Source of the DNA: Sipunculus nudus
Taxonomy: Eukaryota; Annelida; Sipuncula; Golfingiida; Sipunculidae
Assembly: GCA_026874595.1 (NCBI GenBank)
Contig: CM049310.1
Coordinates: 46,971,058 to 47,035,057, forward strand
Direction of reading: 5' to 3'
Length of the DNA: 64,000 bases
Part shown: in pieces, positions 34,771 through 46,900 of the stretch
Numbering within the stretch: position 1 is the first letter of the stretch
Layout: each line of letters opens with the position of its first letter
Position numbers and translations under genes: made by a program
The notes under the pieces: generated by a model
What the model saw: the letters and a program-made list of their open reading frames with translations, nothing else
Databases searched by the model: none
Told to the model about the DNA's origin: nothing

Positions 34771-37700
34771 GAGTGTTGTGGTTGCCTTCATGGGGTAGAA
34801 AGTTAGTAACTGTACTTTTTACATGTGCTTTTCAGTCTTGAAGAGGTATTATCACAGATTCTTTGCATAATTCCCAATATACCAATAAGTACACAGGTTG
34901 TGTGCATGTTTACTGGCTAAAATAAAACATGATCAGTTTTATCCCTGCCATACCTGTGTAGGACATACTGGCATGATTTCACTTGTGCTTTTATTTATAA
35001 GTAAATGGTGTTCTATGAGTAATAAAACTGTGTAGTCAATTAAGTAATTATATGTATGTGAATTTCACTTCACTGCTCTCCGATCACCTTCTGAATTGAA
35101 AGAATGTGATAAACATGTACAATGTTTAATCATTTGATATAACTAATAACTGATTGCGGGAAAGGCAGATTCATATAATCATATATTAAGAAATATTAAG
35201 AAATTGACAGATAGTTGGCATATACTTGAAGAGAAGCTAAAAGATAACCCTTGATAAATGTCAAGTAAGAAATTTCGGGGTAAATTTGCTGTAGGTTAGG
35301 TATTTAACCTTATAGCACATAGGGGTGTTATGTGTTCAGAGCATTTCATCCAGAACAGACACTGGGCCCTCTGTGATTGGCTGGTACAATTAGTGACATC
35401 ACTGACAAAATTTAGAAATGACTTAAATCTAACAATACATGTTCTTTTTATTCTTTCCTGAAAATTTGGGGCAGGAATAAGAAGCTTTTGATGAGATCTA
35501 GAATTTTTAGTCTCAGGGGATTCCCAAACAGACCTAAGGCTTGGTATAGGGCTCTCCTTCTGCTGGACTTGATATGAACTTGGCCTGATCTCTCAAGTCC
35601 TTTTATCCCGAGTCCGACTACAAGTCCAAGTCGAGGTGGCTGAAGTCCAAGCCTGAGTCTGAGTCCTAAAATTTCATGGGTTTCTCATGAAACCAGATCA
35701 ATATTAATTAAAATTAATACATAACACATTTTTGTAATCCTGTTAACAAGAAACCAGAGACACTTTATTATAAAGTGGAAAAAAATTACCTTCAACCAAT
35801 CCTGGGCAGATGTGGGGGAAAATAGCCATAACAACAACCAGACAGACATAAGCCAAATACATTAAGTTTAAAGCCGGGAGAGAAAATGGTAAGGTTACTT
35901 TCATCTTGATCTAGCACTCAGCTCAGTCCAGGAGAGCTTGTTCAATCATTTGATTGGCAAGTTTCCCAACCAGTTCATGTGTATCATGTGAATACTTCAG
36001 ATTTTCTTTAAATATTCTATCCGGTATGTTTGCAGTACAACAGTCTGCAGTTTGAATATGTAATGAACATACTGACTGAAACCCTGTCTTATGCTTCAAG
36101 CGTACCATGTGAACACTTTTGATTTTCTGTTAATATTCTATCTGGCATGTGTGCATCATAAAAGTCTTCACTTTGAAGATGTTATAAACATACTGACTGA
36201 AAACCTTTTGGTCTGCACATACTGACTGAAAACCTTTCGGTCTTATGGTTTTATAAAAGATTAAGAGAGTTTGCCTGTAAATGTTATTTTGACAGATCAT
36301 TTCATTCTAGGAAATTCCAGTTGCTTCCTTGTTGTTGCCTTGCCAACAGGGATTGAGGAAGAATCAAACATTACCATCACCATATTTTATAGTGATCCTT
36401 TTTCATTTAATCAGTGTCACTGACCCCATCCATTTTCTTATGTCCAATATATTATTTTCTTAAAATTCTCAATTCTCAACACAGTATGCTATTGGTTTCA
36501 AAACTTATTTTTCATGTAATTGATAAAGTCACAAATTTTGCACTAAATCATTATTACCTGTACTTAATGAGCTCTCTGTGTGGAAAAATATCTTTTAAAA
36601 ATCTATTATTTCCCTTTGTTATGTAAAGTTTTATTAGATTTAACATAATTTGGCGGGTGTGAAACACATTTGGGCATGAAAATTTAATCAGTTAGCCCAA
36701 CTAGGCAGTTAGAGAAAAATACTGATGTCTTACTCTGGTAGATATAGAAAAGGACAATAAATACTAGTAACCTCACAGCTGAGACAGGGTCACTCCGAAA
36801 ACTCGACACTAACCTCTTCATATACAGGGGAGGATACAGGATTTAGAAAAAGGAGGGGTCCAGCCCAGGAGAACTAATGACTAATCCTAAAAAAAATCCC
36901 CTTGTCCAGTTGGGGGGGGGGGGGAGGCTGCAAAAAAATGTTCTGAGTTTCAAACCATTTAAAAAGGAAGCTGCGGCTGAAAAGGGGTGTGGGAGGTCTG
37001 GACCCCCCCCCCCCCCTGCTGGATCCACTTATGCAATATCCCATTAATAATTTTAGATATATTATACACAGATAAACAAGGCAAAGATGAACAGAAAGAC
37101 ACTGGTGACAATTTAAAGCATGTCTACCTTCAATGGTGCAGGAGGATTAAAAGTATTCCATCCACTAATTACGAATATCATATTTCAATCTTCTCTACAT
37201 GTAAGGTTGATGAAAAAATAGAAATTCCAAATTTACCTATTATCAGATCAATATAATCCCTGGGTGTATGACTTTGCATCTTTACTCTCATCAACGTAAA
37301 TAGGAAAAATGGCTAAAATTACAGGGTAATTTCCCATACTTTAAGGATAATTGGCCATTACAAAATGGTGTAGATCTCTGATCACAGATAAACACTACAC
37401 TTATTGATACTTAAACTGAAGGGTCTCCTACAAAGTAAGGCACAAAGTGAGTGGGTGTGGCTGCCTATGACGTGCTTATCTCAGCAAGAGACTTCCTGCT
37501 GATGAAAGTAAGATGCATGCATAGCTCCTCCTAACTGATACATTGTAAAGTCATTACTATTCAAAGAATAAAACTGATCAGTTATTTTGATTTATAATAA
37601 TAGCAGAAAAATATTCACAGATAGCTTGAGCATTATTCCATGAAACGAAGTGAAAAAGTATTACCGGTATATAATTTTTGGCTACAATTTTGGTAACATG

Positions 37701-38955
37701 ATTAATAAAATGTTCAACTATAAAATTTAACGTTCAGATATAATAATGAAAACAAATGTGCAACTAATGTTTGAATCATTAAATCTTAGTTTGATTTTCC
37801 TTTATTAAAATAAAATTTCACAAGAATCTAATAAAGCAGATAATAATGATGAATCAATTGCTTCCTGCATATGTTGCATAATATACCTGAACCCATTACC
37901 TCCATTCATGGCAATCTACATGTATGAAACATTTTCAAATGAACTTATTAGTCAATATGACTAGTTTTACTGTCAGTCAGTCAATATGCTAAAGCACTTG
38001 CACTATTTGCAACATCTGCCAGCCTGTTTAGATTAGGCTATCATGCATAACTTTATGTGATCATAAAATTATTTTGTTGATACCCATGCAGTATTAAGAG
38101 CAATCACAACAGCTCTAGTCATTCAACTTTAATCAGAATCAGACTAATTCGTCCCATGACATCAGCTGTGTTCATTGGCTACACAGAAATGAAAGCAGGG
38201 TCCTTAATGTGTGACATAATGAGTTGGTAAGAAGACTATGGGAGCTAAAACTTTAAACTGAGTTTAAATTTTGATGAAGTAGTGACTGATGTGAAAGCTG
38301 ATATAAAGAAGTACTGATTAACTCTTTAAGTGTTTTTTACAATTTTAGCCATGCAGAGATTGCATTTCTTGGCCACAAATTCTGGATCACCACATCAAGA
38401 AAATTCTCAAGATCCTTATAAGACTTTGGTGTGCAGTACATAAGTTCTGGAAAGATTTAATATCAAGCATATATATATATATATATATGCCTTTCTCACG
38501 GTTCATTCACCTACTTGATGGTTGCATCACATGTAAACTCTGCAACCTGAACAAAGGCAGCTTACAGGAGAACACACCTGTGCACATTCAGCTGGTGGAA
38601 ACTCTCACGACTTTCAGAAATTTACTCTGAAGCTCTGCCAGAATATTGTTAAATGATGAGCTTGCCATGGGCCAAGGAAAAAAAGACAACTACACTTTAT
38701 CCCTTGATGGTAAAGAATCCTTAAAAGATGTATTGATTCAAATTACCTCAAATATTCAATGGATTGTACGCTTGGGTGTTGTCCTGACCCTCTTCAAAAT
38801 TTCATCAAAATTATATTGGGGAATCTTTTAACAAAGTTACTGACATACCAACTTAAGAGTGGTCACATTAAAAAATATAAATAATACATCCTGTTGGCAA
38901 GAAAAACTATTCCAGTTCTAGATAACTCAGATACATATTATCTATTACTTTTTTA
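34771..38955. other. Non-genic stretch
   Basis: No splice-consistent exon is seen. Minor content: a diverged tandem duplication of about 120 bp at 35980-36240 (repeated 'catgtgaa.ac' and 'aacatactgactgaaa'), a G run at 36912-36924, a C run at 37003-37016, and a TA run near 38470. A plus-strand frame at 38646-38831 has no recognisable motif. Confidence 0.5.
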
Positions 38956-38990
38956 AATATATATATAAATATATATAAATATATACATAA

Positions 38991-39027
<37 letters not shown>
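38956..39027. repeat. Imperfect (TA)n microsatellite
   Basis: A run of TATATAAA/TATACA units passing into pure TA. Confidence 0.85.
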
Positions 39028-39031
<4 letters not shown>

Positions 39032-40144
39032 CAATTATACTTACCAGAACCTAGCTCGGTTAGGTTGTTAGGCGACTTGGCTGTTGCAACAACTTTTCTG
39101 TTCCTTGTGAATTTCCTGAACTGATTGCACTAAAGTTGGAATATTCTAGCCTTTCACTTTCAGCTCAGCTTGGATACTTTGTCCTTTTGTCCTGCCATCA
39201 TCATCGATATTGTCCTACATTAATTAAACCTTCTGCTTGGGATCTACTGTCTAACGTGTAAAAAGTACAATGCTGGCTGAATCAAGGTTAATATACCTCT
39301 GCATGCAAGTGAAAGTGATCTGTCATAAAATGCCAAAGGGTGTGGTCCAGTCTTAGGCAGAGTGTCTCATAAATTTGGCCAATGTGAATATTTCATGTTC
39401 TTAGTGCATGAACCGGCCAGCCATAGCTGTAGCCTGTAGCTAGCCGGGGCTGTTACGTCACTATGGATTAACCGGCTCCTGTTTCATAGATTTATCCACA
39501 TTGAAAAATCTCCCAACCGTGACGGGACTAGCCCAGCCTGCAGTTATATACCGTTAATTTTGATAAGAAGTTCTCTGGATCAAGATCCTTAGTCCCGCAT
39601 GTCCAGTGTGAAGCAGTTTCACTTTTGCCGGTTTGTGCTGACCGCGTGAAGGATCAGTGACCGACTGAGTGACCGTAAATCTTACTGTACATAACAACTT
39701 TTGGGGATCAAGTGCCTGTTCAGGACGTCTGATGAATGCAAATTCACTCACCAGCACAGGGAACGTAATGTTATGGTCGATAAAACGTGCTCCACGCACC
39801 TGATCAGCTGACAGCTTGTTTGGGCTTGCCGTGGTGACGACCTTGACATTCAGCAATTACCATACAGAATCTGCCCAATGTTGTTTAAATTTCTTTATTT
39901 AGACAAAAGTTCTTTAAAAAAACTCACAGAAACAAACATGTTTCTTAAACGCCAATTTGCCTAAAAATGACCAGAATCCTTTCAATATGAAATTCCTGTT
40001 CTGCGGCACATGTGTGTTTAACTGTTTGCTGGTATGTGCTGACATCTGGGCGCAAGATGTTGAACAAATGATGATAACAAAACATTACGAATAGGTACTA
40101 CAGATTTGTTCCAATCCATAAATTCAAATAATACAAATAATGGA
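39028..40144. other. Non-genic stretch with one unassigned open frame
   Basis: A minus-strand frame at 39554-39856 runs 100 codons from an ATG (MLNVKVVTTASPNKL...) to a stop. It has balanced composition but no recognised family or splice partner. A good minus-strand donor sequence at about 39040-39048 has no open frame in front of it. Nothing here is a supported gene. Confidence 0.35.
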
Positions 40145-40165
40145 AATAATAATAATAATAATGCA

Positions 40166-40202
<37 letters not shown>

Positions 40203-40250
40203 TCAATAATAATAATAATAATAAATAATAATAATAAAATAATGATAAAA
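40145..40250. repeat. (AAT)n microsatellite
   Basis: A long AAT/ATT trinucleotide run with a few interruptions. It produces an artefactual leucine-rich frame on the minus strand. Confidence 0.9.
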
Positions 40251-42291
40251 ATATTAATAAAACCAGCTTTGTTAACTTAATTAGGTCTACCATTAAGAAC
40301 TTGGCCTGACATGATGGAAAGACAAACGTTATCTGTAACTCACGATGGAATTAGAACAGTTCTGGACAGGGTCTGAGTAAATGTATGTGAAAATACTTAC
40401 CAAACATATGGAAACTTATATTTTAATTGCTTGTTGACATTTCCTCCGTCAAAGCCTAGGAATTTATATTTCGTTGCATAAATTTTATATGAAATGATTC
40501 TTAGCAAGCTTTTTCAGAGAAGGCGATAATCATGAGGGTAACCTTTGTCCAGGAATGACCAGTTTCAAGTCCCCAGGAGAACGGGCCAAGGAGTCTCTGA
40601 AGATCTATTAAAGTTAGATATAGGTTGCATATGTTAACAAAAATCCGTGTAAGGCAAACATGCCGGAACTGTACAATAGAGATTTGTAAAGGATATTTTT
40701 AAGGGTGAACTATTTTGGCAGAGATCTGAGGTTTAAGCAACAGAGCCGCTATGTTCTGCAAATGGACAACGTTAAAACGCAATTCTTCAGCAAGGTCTGC
40801 GTGTATAAGCCGAATGGATTTAATAGACATTGATAATCGGGGGGGGGGGGGGGGTTCAGGTTGTACACGAGATTTTGTAGGGTTTTCCAGCAGGTAATAG
40901 AAAACAACACTGGTATTTAAGTTTAACATCACACATAGTTCAAAAACCTGTCCGAATTTAGAATGCTTATTACTCACATGCCAAAACAGTATACTGTCAG
41001 CCAGTGCATAGGGTGTACGCTTTACTACCGATACGGAGGGTATGCTTCGGGTATACGCTTTACTAAAGCTCTGAAATGTGGCCGGTTACTCTCTTCACCA
41101 TTGGCTTCACAGTTTCATTTCCTTAAACATACGTAGGGACCCCAGCTACTCCCTAAGGGACTTGACTGCGGTCCCTGGAGGTCTGGCCTCCAGGCCCGCT
41201 AACCCCTGACTCAAATCCTATGCCCTCCCCCTTAACTTGCTGTGATTCTTTATTAGGGAATTAATGGTTGAGCCCACTTATAGTGTGGGGGGAGGGGTTA
41301 TCTATTAGGAGTATATGGAATATCCTACAATTTGACGGTAGCCATTTATATCGCTTTAATTTATTACGCACGTTGAATCACTATAATTATTCATTATATT
41401 TAGTTGGGGAACCTGAGTTTACAGTGACTCGGTCTCAGGTTGTGTAGAACTTGTGTACAATTATCTACACACACCAAAGAAATTCACGGTTTGAGGAAAC
41501 AACCTGATGTTCCACAATCGGTTGTTTAATCATGTTCGACGATTGTGAGATAAAAGCAGCCGTTGATCTATTATTAATCGATTATTGCTTATGTAACTGA
41601 TCTATTTATTATTAGGAACTATCGTTATTCTGGCAGCAAGGACTCACTTTCACAATCCCATATAATCCTCTGCGGATACACAATATACTTACTTATGTAT
41701 CAGAAATATGGGGCTTACAACTCTGTAAACTTGACAGTATATTAATTAGTATACCAATACCTAATAAAACCAATATGTACTATATATAAACTAACACCGG
41801 AGAAATACCAGATGAGGTGGTGTAAATCGGTGCTACAGTTACATAGCAAAAGCACCAACACAGCGGTTACTGCTGTTCAAATTAGGCTAATTTCCTACAA
41901 TATTTGATATTTTAAGCCATATGATATTATATTGAAACAGATTACACTTAGATGAATTCAATCCTGTATTAAAAGAGAGTGTACTGGGTAATATGAAGCA
42001 ATAAAGAAATGGCCAACCCTGCTGTGTGGTAGATTTCCAAAAAAACTACTACTTAAACTTGATATGGATAAGGTATAGCAGCTTGAGATAAGATACAGTG
42101 ATAAAAAACTAAAACAAACCATAATGAGAAGATTAAAGATATCTTTAGAAAAAAATAGCACCTTGATGTATACATTGAGATTTACCTGTGATGGTGGTAA
42201 CAACTTATAGACACACAGAAAATTTGAATCAAACATTTACCTGGAACTATATCTCACCTTAATAAAAAAGGTAAAGATAGACAATCTCTAA
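40251..42291. other. Non-genic stretch
   Basis: A G run lies at 40839-40854 and a small GC-rich hairpin 'tggaggtctggcctcca' near 41178. No exon or RNA gene is seen. Confidence 0.5.
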
Positions 42292-42459
42292 CTAGACTCT
42301 GTATTAGTGCACATAATCTACATATTGAAACAGGCAGACACCATAGATCTTATCCAACACCACTCCAGGAACGAAAAATGGACCCTATGTAATAATAATG
42401 ATATAAAAGATGAAGTACATTTAATGATGTGTAATGAGTGTTATTTACCTATGCACTAA
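42292..42459 (+). pseudogene. LINE-type reverse transcriptase C-terminal fragment
   Basis: The frame reads QSLTRLCISAHNLHIETGR, then PTPLQERKWTLCNNNDIKDE and VHLMMCNECY, ending in TAA at 42457-42459. The pattern LxxLRxSxHxLxIExGR, then RxCxxC..., then xxEDExHFLxxCxxY is typical of the zinc-binding segment after the reverse transcriptase of many invertebrate non-LTR retrotransposons. Only this tail is recognisable. A (TA)n tract follows directly. Confidence 0.6.
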
Positions 42460-42463
42460 CGTT

Positions 42464-42464
<1 letters not shown>

Positions 42465-42522
<58 letters not shown>

Positions 42523-42525
42523 ATG
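42465..42525. repeat. (TA)n microsatellite
   Basis: A run of about 60 bases with one TTT interruption, immediately after the LINE fragment. Confidence 0.9.
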
Positions 42526-42992
42526 TATTTGTGGGTGTATATTTTATATATGTTTATGTAGATGTGTATGTATGTATGTATATATTGCTGGTACTTATGT
42601 GATAGACATTATAAATGTCAAAAGGTATTTATGCACTGCACAAGAACTGCACACATTAGCAGACGAGAGCAATCATCGTCATTCTTCAAGCAAAGACTTG
42701 ATCAACCATGCACGCTATAATTGACACAATACTACTGATTACAGACACTCAGCAGGTGTCTCAGCAGGTGCACCTAAAGGCATTTTTAATTTTTAACCAA
42801 TCCGTTGGAAAGGTGAACATCTAGATGTTTTCCACTTTAGTCTGGTAAGTAGTAACATACATGACACAGAAACGAAATATTTTACAGGTGGTGTTCCACC
42901 GACTCCCTATATTCCTATATTTTCTTATATCTATATGTAATCAGACGATATATGATACTCATATGAGGGTGCATATATTTTGTTGACCACAG

Positions 42993-42993
<1 letters not shown>

Positions 42994-43048
<55 letters not shown>
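42994..43048. repeat. (CT)n(CA)n microsatellite
   Basis: About 22 CT units pass into about six CA units. Confidence 0.95.
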
Positions 43049-43167
43049 GATACACAAAGATACGTTATCACTAATACATTATCACTTTTCTTACCACTCT
43101 TCTTACCATTAAGAAGAAAATTTACGAATTTTATGCCGAGGCAAACATATATAAGTATATTCATATA

Positions 43168-43233
43168 CTGTGGTTGGCTTTTTATTCGCGAGGCTGAAAT
43201 TTCGCGATTTCTTTCATTTTCGCGATTGTACCA

Positions 43234-43294
<61 letters not shown>

Positions 43295-43604
43295 AACTAT
43301 GTACAGCAGTATACATATACATTGTATTTGTATGATTTTAAATTTAAAACAAATCCTACAATATCTCACTTATTCTTGGTACAGTCATTCACTTATGACC
43401 TGTGTAACAGTTGATATATTTTATGTGATTACCGCGTGTTTCAATACCGATTAGTTTTCTGATAATGTTGTTTCAAAAGGTGGGACAACTAATCCCCTCT
43501 TGTTCATCTTAGCTGATGAGGCATTTTATTCCCAATGGTTTAATATTCGCGATTATTTCATATTCGCAAAATTAAAACCCTCGCGAATAAAAAGGCAACC
43601 ACAG
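43168..43604. mobile_element. MITE with TA target duplication
   Basis: The 437-bp element has terminal inverted repeats of about 40 bp. Both ends read inward CTGTGGTTG, then CTTTTTATTCGCGAGG, then a TTTCGCGA/TTTTGCGAA part. TA dinucleotides flank both ends (43166-43167 and 43605-43606), as in Tc1/mariner-like non-autonomous elements. The interior has further TTCGCGA motifs and a TA microsatellite at 43236-43292. There is no transposase. It lies about 230 bp downstream of the M20 gene stop codon. Confidence 0.88.
43236..43292. repeat. (TA)n microsatellite inside the MITE
   Basis: About 57 bases of pure TA. Confidence 0.95.
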
Positions 43605-43833
43605 TATTCGAAATTATCTATATCAAATTTGATTATCAAGTCAAAGAAATATGCCGGACCAGTGCAGAAAAACACCATATAAACCAGTCCTCTTATATCA
43701 AAGGTATCTATCAAAGCACTCCCCACGCAGCGGTCGCATTAATTCCTGTTGTCCATTTCATATCGACATGAAATGGATTAAAGGAATGGAATATGACCGC
43801 TGTGTAAGGGCTGTAGGTATCGAGCGTTCATGT

Positions 43834-43970
43834 TCATTCTTGCTCCGCTTTTTCTCGTTTGAAGTCCTCCTTAACCTGCGACATGAGTTTTGCGTCGGAC
43901 ATGACATCTATGGCGACCATTGCTAACGCCTTGCTGTACGTCAAGGCGTGTGACTGGGCTTTAGGACTTC
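43834..43970 (-). CDS. PM20D2: PM20D2-like gene 1, exon 6
   Basis: The acceptor TACAG ends at 43971. It reads [20 protein letters not shown], then the C-terminal helix ending KREKAEQE and a TGA at 43834-43836. Confidence 0.92.
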
Positions 43971-46900
43971 CTGTAAAAAGAAATGAAAAATAAAACGAAC
44001 TAAGATAAAATATATAATATCACAGTAATGTAAAATATAATTTGATATAAACACAATATAATGTAATACAGTATGGGCAGGGCATTGTGGGATATATTAC
44101 CAATTAAAAAAGGTACTTCGGAAGGTGTACATATAGATGTAATTATCAAATGTATAAGCGCTTAATTCTCGGAGAACAAAATGCGGTATAGTGTATGTGA
44201 CAGGTGCCAGGTTAGACATTTGTTATTTTATCAATACTCATAATTAACACTTAAAGGATTTTGAGCCAGATCCACAAATTTGTGGTAAACTTGTTTTATT
44301 TTTAATATTTCCTTGATTTGAAACAAACCTGAGTTGACAAGATGTTCCCTATATTACACCGAATCTCCATCTGTGTTTGAGTTATTAATCTGCACTTTTT
44401 ATATATATTCGGACAACTAAGATGATTGCATTGAAGCAGGAGCGGCAACAACTAATACATGAACTAATATGAACACAGAAAAACAACCATGGCGCCACCT
44501 ACCCGCGGCTTCCGTAAACCCACGTGTGTGAATGGCGGCGTCTGTCCCGATGTGGAAGAACGGATGAATGCTGGGAACGACGTGGGATACGTTACCCATG
44601 TCCGTGCTGACTGACGCATTGTCAGTCGGGACGGTAGTGTAATCTACTTCGAGCTCGTCTAGTCTCTGTTCCATTAAATTACACAGAGTGTGGTTGTAGA
44701 TCATGCTGGCGTAGGTCTTCTTCCCCCATCGCAGCTCCACCTGGTGAAAAGAAACCAAACAACAACATAATAATTGGTACAAACTTCAATATGGCCGCAT
44801 TTCCCCGTTGTTTCCACACCCATTGCTGGCAGCTGTAAAATGTTAACTCGTGATGAATCTATGATCAAATAGTTTCTCTAAATAATGCGATTTTATTCCA
44901 GGATTAAATAAAACATTAAAAAGATATCTTTAGAAATGATGACAACCTTTGAATAGAGGCGGTGAACTATAGTTGTAAGTATCCTGTGACACCACATTTA
45001 CTCGCCAGACGAAACTATTTTTAAAACAGCATGTTGTAAAAAAACTAGCTATCTGGGAAAAAAATCTTTATCGTTTCGCGGGTATTGTTCGAGGATCGAT
45101 TTCTGATAAAAAAAATCGTTATTTTAAAAGCCTTTATAATGTTTTTGAACAACCACACATTTGTCCTTGTCAGTGCCAACGATATCGATTCTCATAGAGC
45201 CATGATTAATAGTATATGAATAAGTGTCGAAATCGATGGATATTATGGTATCGTTTAGTGGAATCTGATTGGACCAGGTTACATGGCCGACGTTTTTGAT
45301 TGGTCATCAAGTTCGTTACCTTACAGCCTGTAGCTGTGGCCGCGGCCTGGAAGCACTGGATGGTTTTCTCTTCTAATACCTTGAGTTCAGTCATCGTTGG
45401 CGTCCTACAGCAAAATACGAGTTGTGTCTCCTCGGGAATGATATTTGGTTTTGCTCCGCCCTTTCTAATGATGCCTGGGAATACAATTATAGGACATAGA
45501 AAGCATTCAGGGGACATGCACACACTTTAACAATTGCAGTTTTTTTGTACCCCGCTGTCGCCGAAGGCGCCATTGGCGGAGGACATAGGAATGGTGAGCG
45601 TCCGTCCGTCGTTTTTCCGTCCGTCCGTCCTTCCGGCCGTCCGTCACACATCTGTTAACGCGATCACTCATCCAGATTTCCAGGGACAATCACCAAACTT
45701 GCAGCAATAATGCAGCTTATGAGGGGTTAGATCGAGTTCGAATATGGATGACCTTGACCTATTTTCAAGGTCAAAGAGACGATAATGCTATAAAGATGTT
45801 AACGCAATAACTCAGCAAGAATTTGCGGGACCGTCGCCAAACTTGCAGCAATAATACACCTTACAAAGGGCTAGGTCAAGTTCGAATATGGATGATCTTG
45901 ATGCATTTTTCAAGGTCACACAGACGATAAGGCTAAAAAGATGTTAACGCAATAATTCAACAAGAATATGGGGACAGTCACCAAACTTGCAACAATAATG
46001 CACTTACGAAGGGCCAGATCAAATTTGAATATGGATGACCTTGGCACATTTTTCAAGGTCACAGAGACGATAATGCTAAAACGATGTGGATGCACTAACT
46101 CGAAAAGAATTTGAGGGACTGTCACCAAATTTGCAGCAGTACTACAACTTATGAGGGGCTAGGTAAAGTTCAAATATGGATGACTTGACCTATTATTCAA
46201 GGCATTCATCAGTCAATTGGAAACACCTATCACAAATTTCATACAGCTATTCAGAACCTTTGTTTCCACCCACTTCCACATTAGGCGGGGGCATACCAGA
46301 TCTGTTTCACAGATCAACTTTGCCCTTGTCATTTCTTGATCATGTTCAATGCATAATCATCTTTTGTTCAGCATCATGGTACAACTCATTCAAAAATACA
46401 CTTGGAATCCTGGAATATCCTTTTATGCTTTGTACATATATAGTAAACGAGCAGATATATAGACACATAAGCCTTTATCTATATAAATGAATACAAATCG
46501 ATCGTTCTTTGTCTTAAAAAATCTCAACCTTTGCAATATTTTATTAAAATTTTTCAATATTTTTTTAAATATTAACAATGAATTTCATTCAGCCGGGTCT
46601 ATCCCCCCCTATGGAAAAAATGCATGATCATAACTATAAACATGGAAATCTATATACTCTGTGTATAGTTTATATTTATCACATATATTTCCTTCAAATA
46701 TTTATCAACCTATTATTTTTTAAATGATTAAAGATTTCTGCAGATATTGAATATTTTGTAAGCTGATGGTCTCACCATGCACGCGCCACGTGGGTTTTAA
46801 CTGTTGCCTCAGACATGAAATATTGTTATAGGCCAGGACCGCCGCGTCAAGCGCGTTCACGCCCTCCCATGGGAAACCCGAGGCGTGGCTCGCCTTGCCG

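Noticed and set aside
39028-39200. Minus-strand exon ending at a strong GTAAGT donor
   Set aside because: All frames in front of the donor contain stops within a short distance, so the donor is probably cryptic or part of a repeat.
43170-43454. Y-I repeat proteins over TA tracts
   Set aside because: These frames are the translation of (TA)n microsatellites, here and at the other TA runs.
45507-45689. Arginine/threonine-rich minus-strand frame
   Set aside because: It is created by the GTCC-rich run at the head of the intronic 144-bp array.
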